Counted from the first letter of the stretch, positions 47,201 through 58,697 are shown. The stretch is DNA of 64,000 bases from Phyto melanocephala (GCA_941918925.1 OW799233.1:2348001-2412000), one strand, 5' to 3'. The notes: generated by a model from the sequence alone, not told the origin. Numbers and translations are program-made.

Positions 47201-49821
47201 AATATTCTCACATTCTTCCGCACATGCAATATGCAATAGTTCGCGTAATGTACCCGACCATGTTTTACAAAGAATTGTAAGCTTTTAGTGAAAAAAAACA
47301 AAAAAAAAACAATAATAATAAGTTGATTTTATTTTATTCTTTGTGTTACTACTTACATATATTCTCATCTGTTTATTTATTTCCTTTTTTATTTTTTCCA
47401 TCTTTTTAATTTCATATTTGAATAATTCCAAGGCTATAAACGGTGGCTTAGTGATGGTGGCATTCTATCCACATTTTGTTAGTTGTTCTGGACAAGCAAC
47501 ACTACACGACGTTGTTGGTATGTAAATTATATTGTAACACAATTTTGTTAAAATAAAAAAAAAGAAAGAAGGAAAGTTAAAATAAAGAAAGAGAGAGAGA
47601 GAAAGGGTAAAAAAAACAAAAAAAGTTATAATGGAATACTTGTTTAAATATTGAAAGAAGTATATACAACAAGGAAGGTATTGTGCAGAAAATTTTAAAT
47701 TTAAAAATAATATTGAATAAAATTCTTCAAAGAAAAAAATAAAGAAAAAAATTTGGGGATCTTCGCCAAAAAAGCGAGCACGAAAAAATCGCAAGACTTT
47801 GGAGACCAATTTACAGGTCCATTTCCCGAAGGAACCTATCGTTTAATTTTGGCTTTAATTAATCGCTGGCTATGGTTGCCATATGCCATATATAGTCACT
47901 ATGTGGAAACCTCATTTGATCGTTCGGTAACGATTTTAATTGATCTTGAGGCTAGGTCCGATTTTATTCTTGAAGAAATGAGATCCAAGATGCATTCATT
48001 TTTTAGATGTAATCGAGGCTGTAGGATCTGTAGCCGATTAGTCTCACTCCAAAAGCAGCAATGAGAATCGTTGCTAAACATAATTTAGCGATTAAAAAAA
48101 TATAGATCGGAAAGATGACTGATTTGAAGGAAAAAAGTTTAAATCATTTGGTAGCCCTGTTCAAGCGTTAATATATCTAAGATAAGTTGACAGATTATAG
48201 TGACAATAAAAGTAAAAGAGTAACATAGTATGGCAGTTTGTTTCATAGCTAATCCTTGCGTAATTCCTACTAGCATTAAAAAAAATCCTTACATTTAAAA
48301 TCAACTACCATGACTGGTTAATAAATGTGAAATCGCGTCTAATTATTACAAAGGGTTCTATATTACTTGATTTTTTAATTAATTTTATTTCATGACGTTT
48401 AAAATTTGAGTAAAGACAGTCATGATTTTTGCCTACATCTCAGTCAATTTTTTAACTATAACTTTTAATTTTTTCTAATTCCTGCCCGGCAAAAATAAAT
48501 TTTATGTAGTTCAAGGTGAGTTATATTTGTAAGACTTCTAAATCAATAGAGCGTTAGAATTCTTAATGTATCCATGAATGCGACATAATATGTCATAAAG
48601 GATGTAATTACAAATGAGTGCAACGTCATGCAAAATATCTTAAAGAAATAAAATCAACACGTGAAACATCGGTTGATTTTTTAAATCAAATATGCATAAA
48701 TTGTCAGGACTTACATATATACTCATCAAAACACATGATCTTTAATGAAACGCTAATGATAAAATCATTAGTCTTTCCACTTAAATTTAATCACTTCATC
48801 ATGAATTGAATAATATAATTAGAGTCGACTAGTTTATTGATTACTTTTTACTAAAGAATGTTATATTTTAAGGGACATACATACATGTAAGTATGTAAGT
48901 AAGTATGTGTCTGAAATGTAAACAGATATACAGACATACATAGATATTTATGCATATTTGAACAATTCATATGCACATATTTTACTTACTTACACACGCT
49001 CTTTCTCTCTCTCTCTCTCTGTTTTTATATGTGAAAAAAAAATGAAATATTTTTCCATAAATAATAAAAAAGCTTGTTTATTTATTAACTGTATTAATAT
49101 ATTTTCTTTCTCTCTCTCTCTCTGTGTATCCTCTATATTTTTTCTATTTATGCTGATGCTGTTAAAGCTCATATAAATCACATACGAGAAGTAGCAGGCG
49201 TGGATCATGTTGGCATAGGGGCCGGTTACGATGGTGTAAACCTGTAAGTCTACGTCATATTTTTTTCTCTGTTTTTTTCTTGTTGTTTATTTTGGGTTTC
49301 CCAAATGTAACTTTTAATATTGCATTGTACGTACGTTATTATGGAAATGGTGTTTGGATTATTATGTTTTCTTCAATATTAAATTCTATTTATGAAAATC
49401 GTTTATTTAAACTAGTTGTAGTTCATTTGTTTTTTTAGATTTTACCCAATATTTTTAATTTAAATGCAATATTTTATGTTGTAGATAGACATATATAATA
49501 GTTTTTTGTTCGCAAAGGTTTTTGGTTTATTTGTGGATGTGTTTTTTTCTTTCGAAAATATATGTATTGTTGCCATGAGTTGTCCAGCTTTTTTTTTTTT
49601 TATTATTTTTAATATTTGTGATACGAATGTACTATGTCTCTATGTTTGTGCTACATATATTTGTGTTTCAATTTGGTTTTAGTGTACCCAAAGGACTAGA
49701 GGATGTTTCCAAGTATCCTCATCTTTTTGCAGCATTACTAGAGTCTGATAAATGGTCTGAAGAGGATATTGCTAAGCTGGCAGGCAAAAATTTAATACGA
49801 GTATTTAAAGAAGTTGAAGCG
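35126..49821 (+). CDS. membrane dipeptidase (renal dipeptidase family, M19), 3' end not in window
   Basis: Zinc hydrolase of dipeptides (the family also cleaves leukotriene D4 and cystinyl-bis-glycine in vertebrates), acting outside the cell. Nine exons (35126-35292, 35697-35853, 39174-39306, 43647-43797, 44271-44340, 47100-47276, 47433-47517, 49168-49243, 49683-49821) join in frame to 385 codons without a stop. Residues 10-36 are hydrophobic (signal or anchor). VPLIDGHNDLPW carries the HxD zinc ligands (H57, D59). GVEGGHAIG carries the bridging Glu (E170). IVDLSHVS and IFSHSSAH supply H243 and H264. GAGYDGV and LEDVSKYP are family motifs. The C-terminal 40-60 residues expected after RVFKEVEA are missing; the donor GTAAGT at 49822 shows the gene continues. 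It resembles vertebrate DPEP1 and the fly gene I recall as CG6154. Confidence 0.93.
35697..35853 (+). CDS. dipeptidase exon 2 (HxD zinc ligands)
   Basis: 157 nt, acceptor TTTCTTAG, donor GTATAAG. Encodes [19 protein letters not shown] then [20 protein letters not shown] and [11 protein letters not shown]. Its first residues are the zinc-binding His and Asp. Confidence 0.95.
35854..39173 (+). other. dipeptidase intron 2
   Basis: 3.3 kb, AT-rich, no coding remnant recognised. Confidence 0.7.
39174..39306 (+). CDS. dipeptidase exon 3
   Basis: 133 nt, acceptor CGTTTACAG, donor GTAAGTAATG. Encodes [20 protein letters not shown] then [19 protein letters not shown], matching the FWSAYVPC region of the family. 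Confidence 0.95.
41441..41548. repeat. 36-bp tandem repeat, three copies, each with a perfect palindrome
   Basis: Units start at 41441, 41477 and 41513 with TTAGTG. Each contains AAAATAGTNACTATTTT, a 17-bp palindrome with one central base (C in unit 1, T in units 2 and 3). The units otherwise differ by only one or two bases. Confidence 0.95.
41603..42001 (+). other. unidentified 132-codon open frame inside intron 3
   Basis: Begins [20 protein letters not shown] and ends with a hydrophobic segment [18 protein letters not shown] (residues 107-124), a possible membrane helix. Its first 300 bp are clearly more GC-rich than the surrounding intron, so it is not a pure AT artefact. I recognise no domain. 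It could be transposon-derived, an exon of a nested gene, or chance. Confidence 0.2.
43647..43797 (+). CDS. dipeptidase exon 4 (bridging glutamate)
   Basis: 151 nt, acceptor CCATAAG, donor GTAAGTAG. Encodes [20 protein letters not shown] then [20 protein letters not shown] and [11 protein letters not shown]. Confidence 0.95.
44271..44340 (+). CDS. dipeptidase exon 5
   Basis: 70 nt micro-scale exon, acceptor TATTTTAAG, donor GTAAGTG. Encodes [20 protein letters not shown] then FGK, the GLSxFG loop before the next zinc ligand. Confidence 0.93.
44341..47099 (+). other. dipeptidase intron 5
   Basis: 2.8 kb. Contains the mariner-like fragment at 46.53-46.62 kb on the opposite strand; otherwise AT-rich. 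Confidence 0.7.
46531..46619 (-). pseudogene. mariner-like transposase C-terminal fragment
   Basis: The minus strand gives [20 protein letters not shown] then NEFIKCNR. This aligns with the LTPxDFFLWGYVKxKVYxNKPxTIxxL segment that holds the third catalytic Asp in mariner-type transposases. The catalytic Asp position is replaced (SFG for xxD). Flanking sequence is too decayed to extend the match. Confidence 0.5.
47100..47276 (+). CDS. dipeptidase exon 6 (two zinc histidines)
   Basis: 177 nt. Encodes [40 protein letters not shown] and [19 protein letters not shown]. The donor is GTAAGC. The acceptor context CAAAATAAACAAAAAG is purine-rich with no pyrimidine tract directly before it, which is unusual. 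The open frame continues upstream in phase to 47007, so an alternative acceptor or retention is possible. Confidence 0.88.
47433..47517 (+). CDS. dipeptidase exon 7
   Basis: 85 nt, acceptor ATTCCAAG, donor GTATGTAAAT. Encodes [20 protein letters not shown] then QATLHDVV, matching NGGVVMVNFY of the family. Confidence 0.93.
47753..47960 (+). pseudogene. possible retrotransposon integrase fragment
   Basis: [20 protein letters not shown] and [20 protein letters not shown] resemble the integrase core entry (DFxGPFPxGxYxLLxxIDxxSxWPxA), with the first catalytic Asp changed. It is locally GC-richer than the intron. Similarity is short and the continuation is unrecognisable. Confidence 0.3.
49001..49123. 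repeat. two (TC)n runs before exon 8
   Basis: CTTTCTCTCTCTCTCTCTCT ending at 49020, and TTTCTCTCTCTCTCTCTG near 49106-49124. Confidence 0.9.
49168..49243 (+). CDS. dipeptidase exon 8
   Basis: 76 nt, acceptor GTTAAAG, donor GTAAGTC. Encodes [20 protein letters not shown] then DGVN. The GxGxDYDG-type motif near the active site is present as GAGYDGV. Confidence 0.93.
49683..49821 (+). CDS. dipeptidase exon 9
   Basis: 139 nt, acceptor TTTGGTTTTAG, donor GTAAGTC. Encodes [20 protein letters not shown] then [20 protein letters not shown] and FKEVEA. It ends in phase 0, so the missing last exon starts on a codon boundary. Confidence 0.93.
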
Positions 49822-50729
49822 GTAAGTCAAAAAAAAAAAAAAAACAAACAAACGCAAAATAAAATTCTTTATAATTTTTCCTGTCTTTTGAGCTCACATA
49901 TAAATTCTTATAAAAAAATGTGTTAAACTTCAAGAAGGGTTAAAATCCTAAGATATTTTTATGTTGGCCATAAAATGGTTCAGATAACAAAACAAGTTGG
50001 AAGCAAAAAAAGAAAATGAAATAGAAAACATATTACGAGAGAAAAACAAAACATTTATATCTTTGTTAACATTCTTAAGGCTTAAGAACAATTCTACTGT
50101 TTTAACTAATACCACTTTAATGTGTACTACTTAAAAGTACTTACACATTCACAAAAGGCCGTCTCTTTATGGTATGTGTGTGTGCTTCTCTGTGTCTGTG
50201 CTACATATCCGTCTTAACATTCTATCAACTGACAGATAAATTGCTAAATTAAAAACCATAATAATTCCTAAGCCAAGTTGAGGGGAGAAAAATGAAAAAT
50301 AAAATAATAATAAAGATTGTCTAAGAAGTGTATGATGAAAAAAAAAAGAAAAACGACAATGCTTGTTAAGGTAATAAATGGTTACCAAGAAGTATAGACT
50401 TGTGCTCCACTTGGCTGCATGTGCTGCTCAGAATAGAAACTGTTAAATAATTTCTCTACTTACATATACACCTCTACAACAGACATATTTAAATTCATAT
50501 CCTTTCAGTAACCATGAATAAGAAGCTTTTATTTTACCTACTTACATAATATTTAAAAGCATAACTCAGATGCAGCTCTTTAATGGAGCGCATTATTAAA
50601 TATTTTTATTAGAAATTTTTATTGGGTATATTTTATAAAAAGGTTATGTAAAAAAGCTGAATGGTTTTGTTTTTTTACTTAAGCAAAATATGCAAATGAA
50701 AAATAATTTTATACAAATGTTGTTGCAAA

Positions 50730-51514
50730 TAGGATTGCCTTCCGTCCTCCTTTCCCCGGACACCGTCCTCTTTTTTAGGGCATCCGGGGCAGTCCTACTT
50801 CTGTCTTAGCAAATGTCCGGTATTGTCCGGCTTTTTGCACCCTTTCTGAAGTTTTTTTCTTACATTTAAACTTTAAATCACAGGTCACAAAATGTATAAA
50901 AAAAGATTTAGGTGCTCGTACAATTAGTTTTGAAAAAGTACAATTTTGAAACTTCTCTTTGTAAAAAATTAGTTTTATTATCCCTAATTGTCGCTATTTA
51001 GCGAAGAAGCCTATTTTAAATTGTCTTTTATTTTAAAAGAGATCGGCAAAGGGGTCTGCTTGTCAGCTGTGTGTTTTTCATAAAGTTTGTTTTCCAGATA
51101 TAGAAGAAAGTCTTGAACAAAAAATATAGAAAGGGTATATAATTTTGATATGGATTGCCTAGAGTTTTACAAATATTTGAAGAGATGCGATGGTAATATA
51201 TTGGCTCAATTGGTTGGTGTTGAAAAATATATGTAAAATTTTTAAAATTGTACATTCCCGATAATAAATGCAATGAATTTTTGTTGTTTTTTTTTTGTTT
51301 TTATTTTCAACCATTAAATCAGAATGATATGTTCAGTTTGTATTTTTGTAAATAAAGCTTTTTCGTAAAAACAAATTTTGTTTTTGTATATTTAATGGCG
51401 TCGTAAATTTTATCAAATTTAATTTTTTTTTTAAATGTGTCCTCTTTTTTTCGGCAAATGTTCTACATTTTTATGCTGGCGTCCTCTTTTTTTAAAATAG
51501 AAATGGCAGCCCTA
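50730..51514. mobile_element. hAT-like non-autonomous element
   Basis: 785 bp flanked by identical GTTGCAAA (50722-50729 and 51515-51522). Left end TAGGATTGCC; right end read inward TAGGGCTGCC (8 of 10 match). Subterminal GTCCTC and TCCGG motifs recur near both ends (50740-50830 and 51430-51490). An 8-bp duplication and TAGG..TGCC ends fit the hAT superfamily. No transposase frame seen. Confidence 0.75.
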
Positions 51515-52024
51515 GTTGCAAATAAATATTTTTAATTTGATATACACACAACACAATCTGTTGAACTACTGATGTACCAGCTCTGCTTGTTGAATAATTT
51601 ACATTAGCACTGCCACAATAGGTTTGTTCTACCCTGTTTTACAAACTTCTTTAATGACAATAAAAGCATGTTCCAGAGTCGAAAGTCGGTAACGTAGTAT
51701 ATGATATGATAATACAAAAAATAGTTGAGCACGTTGCCTCAACAAAATTTGTTCCTTATTCGCAATTGTTGATTTCGTCTGGGACCGCCTGTAAAAAGTT
51801 ATCAGGCTAAAGTGCTGGTAAAGGATTTTCTAATTGGGATGGATTGATGTTTGAAATAATTTAAGAAAAAAAATTGTGCGTGAGAAACAACGTAAATATT
51901 TAAAAGAAGCTGACAAAGTAACATGATTACTACAAACTGTCGACATAAAATTATTTATTAACCAAAAAATCGTAAAATTTCTTGTAAAACACTTATCAAC
52001 TTCGTAAGAAAATAGCGACCATAT

Positions 52025-52260
52025 CTATATAAATCTGTCATTTAAACATTTTAAAATACTCATCAGGACTCTATTTAATATAAACATATACCTGGTGTAT
52101 GTTGAAATCAACTTTTAAAGTGTCCAAGTAATTCTAAGATTCTTACATGGGATCGATTTATCAGATATGATTTCGAGAATTTTTGTTACTGAAAATCAGT
52201 GAAGTTGGCCAATTTCAAAATGAGATAAGAGCAAAAGAACACGTTTTTACCTAAATAAAA
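52025..52260 (+). mobile_element. Helentron-like repeat, degenerate fragment (copy E)
   Basis: TATATAAATCTGTCATTT, GTGTATGTTGAAATCAACTT, ATTTATCAGATATG and GAGATAAGAGCAAAAGAACA follow the order of matching phrases in copies B and C. Ends are missing. Confidence 0.5.
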
Positions 52261-53090
52261 TCAGATTTTCAGCCTCTTACGACACTTTTACGTAAATCGT
52301 GATGCGAAAAATCTATTTTAAGATGACAAGTTCCTAAATCATTGTTGTAAAGTTTCAAACCCCCAAATACCTCTTAAAACAGGTTTTTGCAACAAGTATT
52401 GCTGTTTGTGATGGTAAATTAGTGTCAGTGTATGTTATTTTTTTTTGCGTCAGAATTGCCGACTTTTTGAAACTGGCCAATTGTTTAGAATAAAAATGAA
52501 ATTGAATTTAAATGCACTACGAACCGTGTAATTATGCGAATAAATTAAATCAAATTAAATTACGAACTACAGTTCGGCAATCTCGATTAAAGGAGAATTT
52601 TTGTAGAGTTGAAAAAGGCTTCTACTAGGAATTCATTCTTTTGCACAAACGTGCAATTATGCCTGGTAAAAATGAGATGAAGATATTTTAACAAGAATTT
52701 TAATTCTTAAGGAAATTGTTAAAAGTTGTTGACTATACAATGCTGATTCTTATCTTTAAGTTTTTTGATTCTTCTTTGTCAATCTCTGTGTGGGCCTTCG
52801 TAAAGGAATGTCCGTACGTCCCTCTGTCTTTCTGTTTGTCTGTCCATTCTAGTATGGGGCTCTCTTCTTTGTCCTTTATTTAGTTTTTTGTTTCTTGTTA
52901 TTGCTGTAGTACTACTACAATATTACAATGTTATATTGTGCTACATAAGGTGGTTTTCTTTGTTTGTGTGAAAAATTAAAGAAAATAATTTTTCATAATT
53001 TGGTTTTTGTTGTTGTGGTGTTGATTCTCCCCATCTTGCTATTAAGCTAGTAACAAAATATAAAGGAGTTTTAGTGTTTTTCTTGTTTTT

Positions 53091-53873
53091 ATACCCTTCA
53101 CCTGTGGTGCACATGGGTATATATAGCTTTGTCATTCCGTTTGTAATTTCTACAATTTTCATTTCCGACCCCATAAAGTATATATTTTCTGAAAGCTTAT
53201 GAATAGAGGAGTCGATTAAGCCCTGACCATCTGTCCGTTTGTCCGTCTGTCCGTCTATCCGTCTGTCCGTCTGCCCGTCTGTCCGTGTGTTGGTTGAAAT
53301 CAACTTTTAGAAGCAACTATATGTTCCTCAGATCTGTATATGGTATCAATCTCTTGGAAATATCCAGGAATGAATCGCTATTGAAATTCAGCACAATCGC
53401 CCCATAACTTTCAGAGATATGAGCAAAAAACCGCGACCACCTCGTTTTTTTTTCACAATTACAACAACAACATACATACATAGATACATGTAAAAAACAT
53501 ACCAAACAAAAAAAATTACAAAAAAAAAAATATTAAAAATAAGAAAAAAATAATAAAAAAAAACTAAAAAAAAAAAATTTTAAAAAAATTTAAAAAAAAA
53601 TTTAAAAAAATTTTTTAAAAATTTTTCTAAAAAAATTTTTTAAAAAAATTTAAAAAAAATATAAAAAAAAATAAAATATGAATAATATATTAAATAAAAT
53701 AAAATAAAATTTTTTTGGCTCAGCTGGGATTCGATGCCACATTTATTCTAACGTGTACGTATGCACGTATTTTATATGGGATGAATGGTGATACAAACAA
53801 TTGTTATTGCATGACTACACGTTGTGAAGGGTATATAAGATTCGGCACGGCCGAATATAGCACTGTTACTTGT
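53091..53873 (+). mobile_element. Helentron-like repeat, near full length (copy C)
   Basis: Left end ATACCCTTCACCTGTGGTGC then ACATGGGTATATATAG. A TGTCCGTCTG-rich block follows (53230-53290). Right end GTGAAGGGTATATAAG, the hairpin ATTCGGCACGGCCGAAT, then ATAGCACTGTTACTTGTT. Same family as copy B, but its A-rich module (53511-53756) is inverted relative to B. Confidence 0.75.
53511..53715. repeat. A-rich tract inside copy C
   Basis: About 200 bp of A with scattered T, followed directly by TTGGCTCAGCTGGGATTCGA. It is the reverse complement of the module layout in copy B. Confidence 0.9.
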
Positions 53874-54458
53874 TGGTTTTGTGTTTCTTTCTTATGTTTG
53901 TGTAATATAAATCCGTCTTCTTTGTTTTGGTTTCAAAAGCATTTAAAAAGGCATCTCTCATTATTATATTGGATTTTATTATTTGTTTTTTTTCATGACA
54001 TATTTAAGATTTTGTTAATAAAAAAAAGCAAAACAAAATACAAGCAAAATACACAAAAAACGGCTTAATGGATTAAAAGGAAATTCCATTTAAAAATATA
54101 AAATCATAATAATGGCAATATTTAGGCCACATTAAGACACAAAATACCAACAAAAAGAAATACAATTTTTAAAAACATTACTTTAAATTAACCTAATTGA
54201 AAAAGATCTGAATGGCTGTTGTTAGTATTAAAAGGCCAAAATACGAGTTAATTACTTTGAAGAAGAAATTAAAAATCACAATAAAAATTAAAAATAAAAA
54301 CAAAACAAAACAAAACAAACAGATGGCATTATTTTTAATCCACTAGTATTTCTAGAAAGTAATTGGAAACAAATGTTTTATTATAATTAGATAATTTTGC
54401 AATAAATTTTATTCTAAAACAGTTAGTCTCGAAACACAATTATCTAAACTGTGATATT

Positions 54459-55173
54459 TTATATATATAAAAGTGAAACTCTGTGTGTGTGTGTGTGTTA
54501 GCTATAGACTCCGAAACTGTAAAACCGATCGGACTCAAACTTTGGCAAGTTGTTGTACACAGACCAGGGAGTGTTTATGGGTGGAAAAAAGTGGGCGGGG
54601 CCACGCCCATAAAAATTTTTTATCAGTTTTAGCTACTTGCACTTGACCGATTTTTCTGACACTTTGCACACATATCGAGCTGTCATGACTAAATAATTTT
54701 GTGATAAGGGCCACGCCCCTAAAAAAGCTACTTGCACCAGACCGATTTTTCTGAAACTTTGCACTCATATCGAGCTGTCATGACTAAATAATTTCGTGAT
54801 TAGAAAAACGGGCAGTGCCACGCCCATAAAAAAGGTATAATTTTGGTGTACTTGCACTGGAACGATTATTCTAAAACTTTGCACACATATTGAGCTGTTA
54901 TGACTTTACAATTTCGTGATTAGAAAAGTGGGCAGGGCCACGCCCATAAAAACAATTATAATTTTAAGGTACTTGCACTGGTCCGATTCTTCCGAAACTT
55001 TGCACACATATTGAGCTGTTATGACTTTACAATTTCGTGACTAGAAAAGTGGGCAATGTCACGCCTATAAAAAAAATTATAATTTTTAGTTTTTTGTACT
55101 TGATATTCAATTAAAATTCAGAATGCATTTCGATTCATTAAGGGGCATAACAACGCGCGCCGAGTTTGGCTAG
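54459..55173 (+). mobile_element. Helitron-like repeat with four internal tandem units
   Basis: Left end TATATATATAAAAGTGAAAC with a (TG)n, then ACCGATCGGACTCAAACTTTGG. Right end AACGCGCGCCGAGTTTGGCTAG, followed by T, i.e. a CTAG terminus. Inside, four units start with ACTTGCAC at 54635, 54730, 54850 and 54971 (periods 95, 120, 121). They share CTTTGCACACATATxGAGCTG and GCCACGCCCATAAAA. The left TC terminus is not evident, so the class is tentative. Confidence 0.55.
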
Positions 55174-56580
55174 TTTTATATAAAAATGAAAAAATCATTC
55201 TCTACATTTTAGCGCATGTTACAAAAGCTGAGAGAGAAAAAATTTCAACTGCCAACATTAAAAACTCAAATATACAAAATGACAATATCACTATCATAAC
55301 ATTAAAATTTTCTTTCACTTTTTCTTTTCAAAATCAGCGAAGCGTGTCTTATTAAAAGAGTGCTGTAATGGCCTATTAAAGGAGAACTGCAACGAGTAAG
55401 AAGAAAATTTTATAAAATTGTTGTATAAAAATGAATGACTTGAAAACAGTGAGCTTTTGTGGTAGGAATATTGCGAATAATTATGCAAATTACATTAAGA
55501 GACGCAGACATATACTACTGCATTAACAAAAAAATATGTTATTTTAAGCGCACCCGGATATGAGATAGAAATGAAAGAAAAGAAGAACAATGACAAATTC
55601 TTCTAGTTGTATTAATTCATTTAAAACTAGATACATTGGGCTAAAAACCAAAAAAATTTTCAATTGAAAACAAAAAAATATAGACCAGATTTTTTGCATG
55701 TTGATTCTAATCAAAATAATTAAAAAATTATAGATTAATATTTTGAAGTTAGACTGAAAGAGATTAGGTCAGCTACCGTAGTCTTTGTCTAAATAACACC
55801 AAAAACAAAATATGAATATTTCTGAATTATTGCCTAAAGAGCAAATGATTAAAATTTCTGTCTGTCTTGCTAGACCTAGTTTTTGATACGAAATGATTCT
55901 TTTGAATTTTGAATTCATCTCAATTTACATTTAAGGTGTTTCATAAATTTCTTCATTTTCGAGATATGCCGATATTACAATAAATTTTACTGTTAACCTT
56001 CGATCTTATTTGTCATAAATTTTACAAAAATTTTACGGAAAAAAAACCTTATTTGGTGGGAAAAAGACAAATTCAAATTTATTATAAAATAAAATGTAAA
56101 CATTGACATTAGCTGGCGATAGTGCCCATGTATACATCTTCTTCTATTAAGTGATTCATGTTTTAAAGCTCTTCATAAGCCAACTGTCTAAATTCACTAA
56201 GCAATTGATAGTTAAAGAGAGAAAGATATAGCAAAAGCCAAACAATAATTTGAACTGAACAAATTAAAATAAAATATGTTTATCTCTTAAATTACAGAAA
56301 TTTAGAAAAAAGAAACTAAAGTTGCATTTAGGATAGTTAAAAAGCTCAGATAAACACACATGACCATTTGGTGTGCAGTGCACTCAATGATAACAAGTTC
56401 TCCAAATAGTTAGTAAACTCAATTTAACTAGAAATTAAGCTAGATCAAACTACTGTCCCCTCAGTATAATTCCTTAGCGATTTTTAAAGCCTCGTTAAAG
56501 TCGTATCTGTTTAATGTGAGCTATTTAAGGTATCAGCTCTAAATGACCTGTTATTACATCAGCTTACGTTTTGAATGTTG
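55174..56580. other. spacer, no gene seen
   Basis: AT-rich sequence without recognised repeats or exons. Confidence 0.5.
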
Positions 56581-56582
56581 TT

Positions 56583-56864
56583 CTATACATTTTTAGCATT
56601 TCCTCGTTGTCGCAGTATTTTATATTCTAAATACACTTTTCCCCGGGGGCATGGGTGGATAATATGTGCCTTGGTTGTATTGATAGTCCGGGGTATAGAG
56701 GTGTTACTAACATTTCTGGCTAGAGCATAGTATAATTTTAGACCTCGCACATGAGCAAGTTTTAAAGATTCACTCAATGCATGCGATAATATAGTTCGTT
56801 CCAGTTCGGACGAGAATTCTCGATCTTTCATGATAAAAATTGGTAACGTGAGTATTTCAAACAT
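56583..56864 (-). other. unidentified 93-codon open frame
   Basis: Encodes MKDREFSSELERTILSHALS with downstream LKLAHVRGLKLYYALARN and a C-terminal HPCPRGKVYLEYKIL. Base composition is closer to coding than its surroundings. On the plus strand just to the right (56945-57120) another frame reads DECYNLNNGERETSANLRSR. I recognise neither. Both may be pieces of one old mobile element. Confidence 0.2.
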
Positions 56865-57264
56865 TTTCTAAAAAAAATTTCCTATAAAAGTGGATTGATA
56901 TTTATAATATTAGTTGGTCGTTTTCCCTGGTTTTAAGGTATTTTAGTCATGACGAGTGTTACAATTTAAACAATGGAGAACGTGAAACTTCAGCAAATTT
57001 ACGCTCAAGATGTTCAGCAAGGTACGGTTACGATATCAACTGTTATTCTGTCGAAAGTATTTACTCTGTCCTATTAAAAATGGGGAAACACAAGACAGCG
57101 TATTTCTCACAGTAACCAAGTAGTCAAAGTTGTTCCAGGACTTGAACTTATTTCATTGTTAAGCCAAATGTTCCAATAGCGTTAAGATGTTAAGCAAACG
57201 AAATGCTGCTCTTTTGGTTTTCATATTGTTTTGGAGAAAGAACACCAGCATGTGGAAGAATAAA

Positions 57265-58601
57265 AAGAAACTTTAATGGTTCACAAATAAATATTTAAGA
57301 AACTACAAATGGCATTTTAAAATATTTTATAATTATGAAACAAGTGAAAAGATTTTCGTTTTTATCACTTACACAGACGTTTCAACTCATTTAAACATTG
57401 GTTCGCCCCTATTGTTAAAACCCCTTTATTATTAATAGGGGATGAGGAATTGTTGTTGTTTTAAAATTTAAATGGAAAAACAATGTGTTTGACTTTAAAA
57501 AACCTTTACTAATATTATATTTGAGATTTGTCATGTAGAGCTTCTTAAGCTGTATTTGTTTTTTTTTTATCGTTAAAAATAATTTATTAATCATAAAAAT
57601 GTTATTTTAGAACTTTAAAATTCCAGTCGCATTTGATATGCTTAATTGTAAATTGAAATTTAACTTTTTTCTATTACACGCGTAGGAGTAAAATAGCATT
57701 AATTAAAGCCTCGTTATATTTCACGTGCAAACAATATTTTCTGCGCAGTACATTGTGCATGCAGAATACGCCTTTTCATGTTAATATATTCATTTTCATT
57801 TAGCTCACAAAGAAACAAAATCAAAAAAGAAACGTCGTCATTATAAATGCTAAAAAGTTTGAAATTAATAACAGACGCCTAATGATTAGTGTAACGACTG
57901 TATGCCAGAAAATAGAAATGGTGACTATTAAAAAAATACAAAAAAAGACATTAAAATACGATGTCGAAAATATTTGAGTATTTTAAGGGGTTACATTGAG
58001 AACTCAATACGAAAAGTATTTTAATTTTATATTATTTACCCTTCGCAAAAAGAAAAATTTAAAATTAAAAAAAAAAAAAAATTGATGTTTTTTTAGGCAG
58101 GCTTGGTGAGGCAGTGCGAGTAGGTTACAAAGCCAGTAGAGCAGTGAACATTAATTAGTTTTTACCACTTGCTTTAGTAATAAAGGCAATAACTTGTTTT
58201 TCGTTTTTTTTGTCGGTTTCTGTTGAAGGCAAACTGGATAATAATCAACATGTGCAGCATCTAGACCTCGTTTTTTGCAAAAAATAAATAAAATAAATTA
58301 TATATATAAAGTATAATAATTAAAAAAAAACAGCCATGAAATTCTACATTTTCCATTGCCTTTTACATTATCGTAAACTTACCAACTCTGTGTCTCTATA
58401 TGTGTGTTTGTGTAAGTATAAACATACCCTGTATCTAAGCTCTTAACTAGTTACGTTTTGGACCAGTCTGTTTGTAACGAGACTGCAGCAAAAGCAAAAG
58501 ATCTCACATACATTGACTGAAAATAATCTAACTTTTTAGTTCATAATTTAAGTTCTAACTAAACATAATGCTCGGAATAAGTTTAAAGATCCACAATAAT
58601 A
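57265..58601. other. spacer, no gene seen
   Basis: AT-rich; simple A runs near 58065. No frame supported. Confidence 0.5.
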
Positions 58602-58697
58602 GTAAATAAATAAAATAAATAAAATAAATAAAATAAATAAAATAAATAAAATAAATAAAATAAATAAAATAAATAAAATAAATAAAATAAATAAAAT
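58602..58697. repeat. 9-bp minisatellite (TAAATAAAA)n
   Basis: About ten and a half near-perfect units. Confidence 0.95.

Larger units (their letters stand above)
47518..49167 (+). other. dipeptidase intron 7
   Basis: 1.65 kb. Contains the integrase-like scrap at 47.75-47.95 kb and two TC-rich runs (49001-49020, 49108-49123) just upstream of exon 8, which may serve as an extended pyrimidine tract. Confidence 0.6.

Noticed and set aside
46946..47301. Minus-strand open frames across dipeptidase exon 6
   Set aside because: Antisense shadows of the exon; no domain similarity.
51690..51850. Possible retroviral-type protease fragment (AKVLVKDFLIGMD)
   Set aside because: Only a dozen residues fit the LIGMD-type motif and no flanking pol sequence was recognisable.
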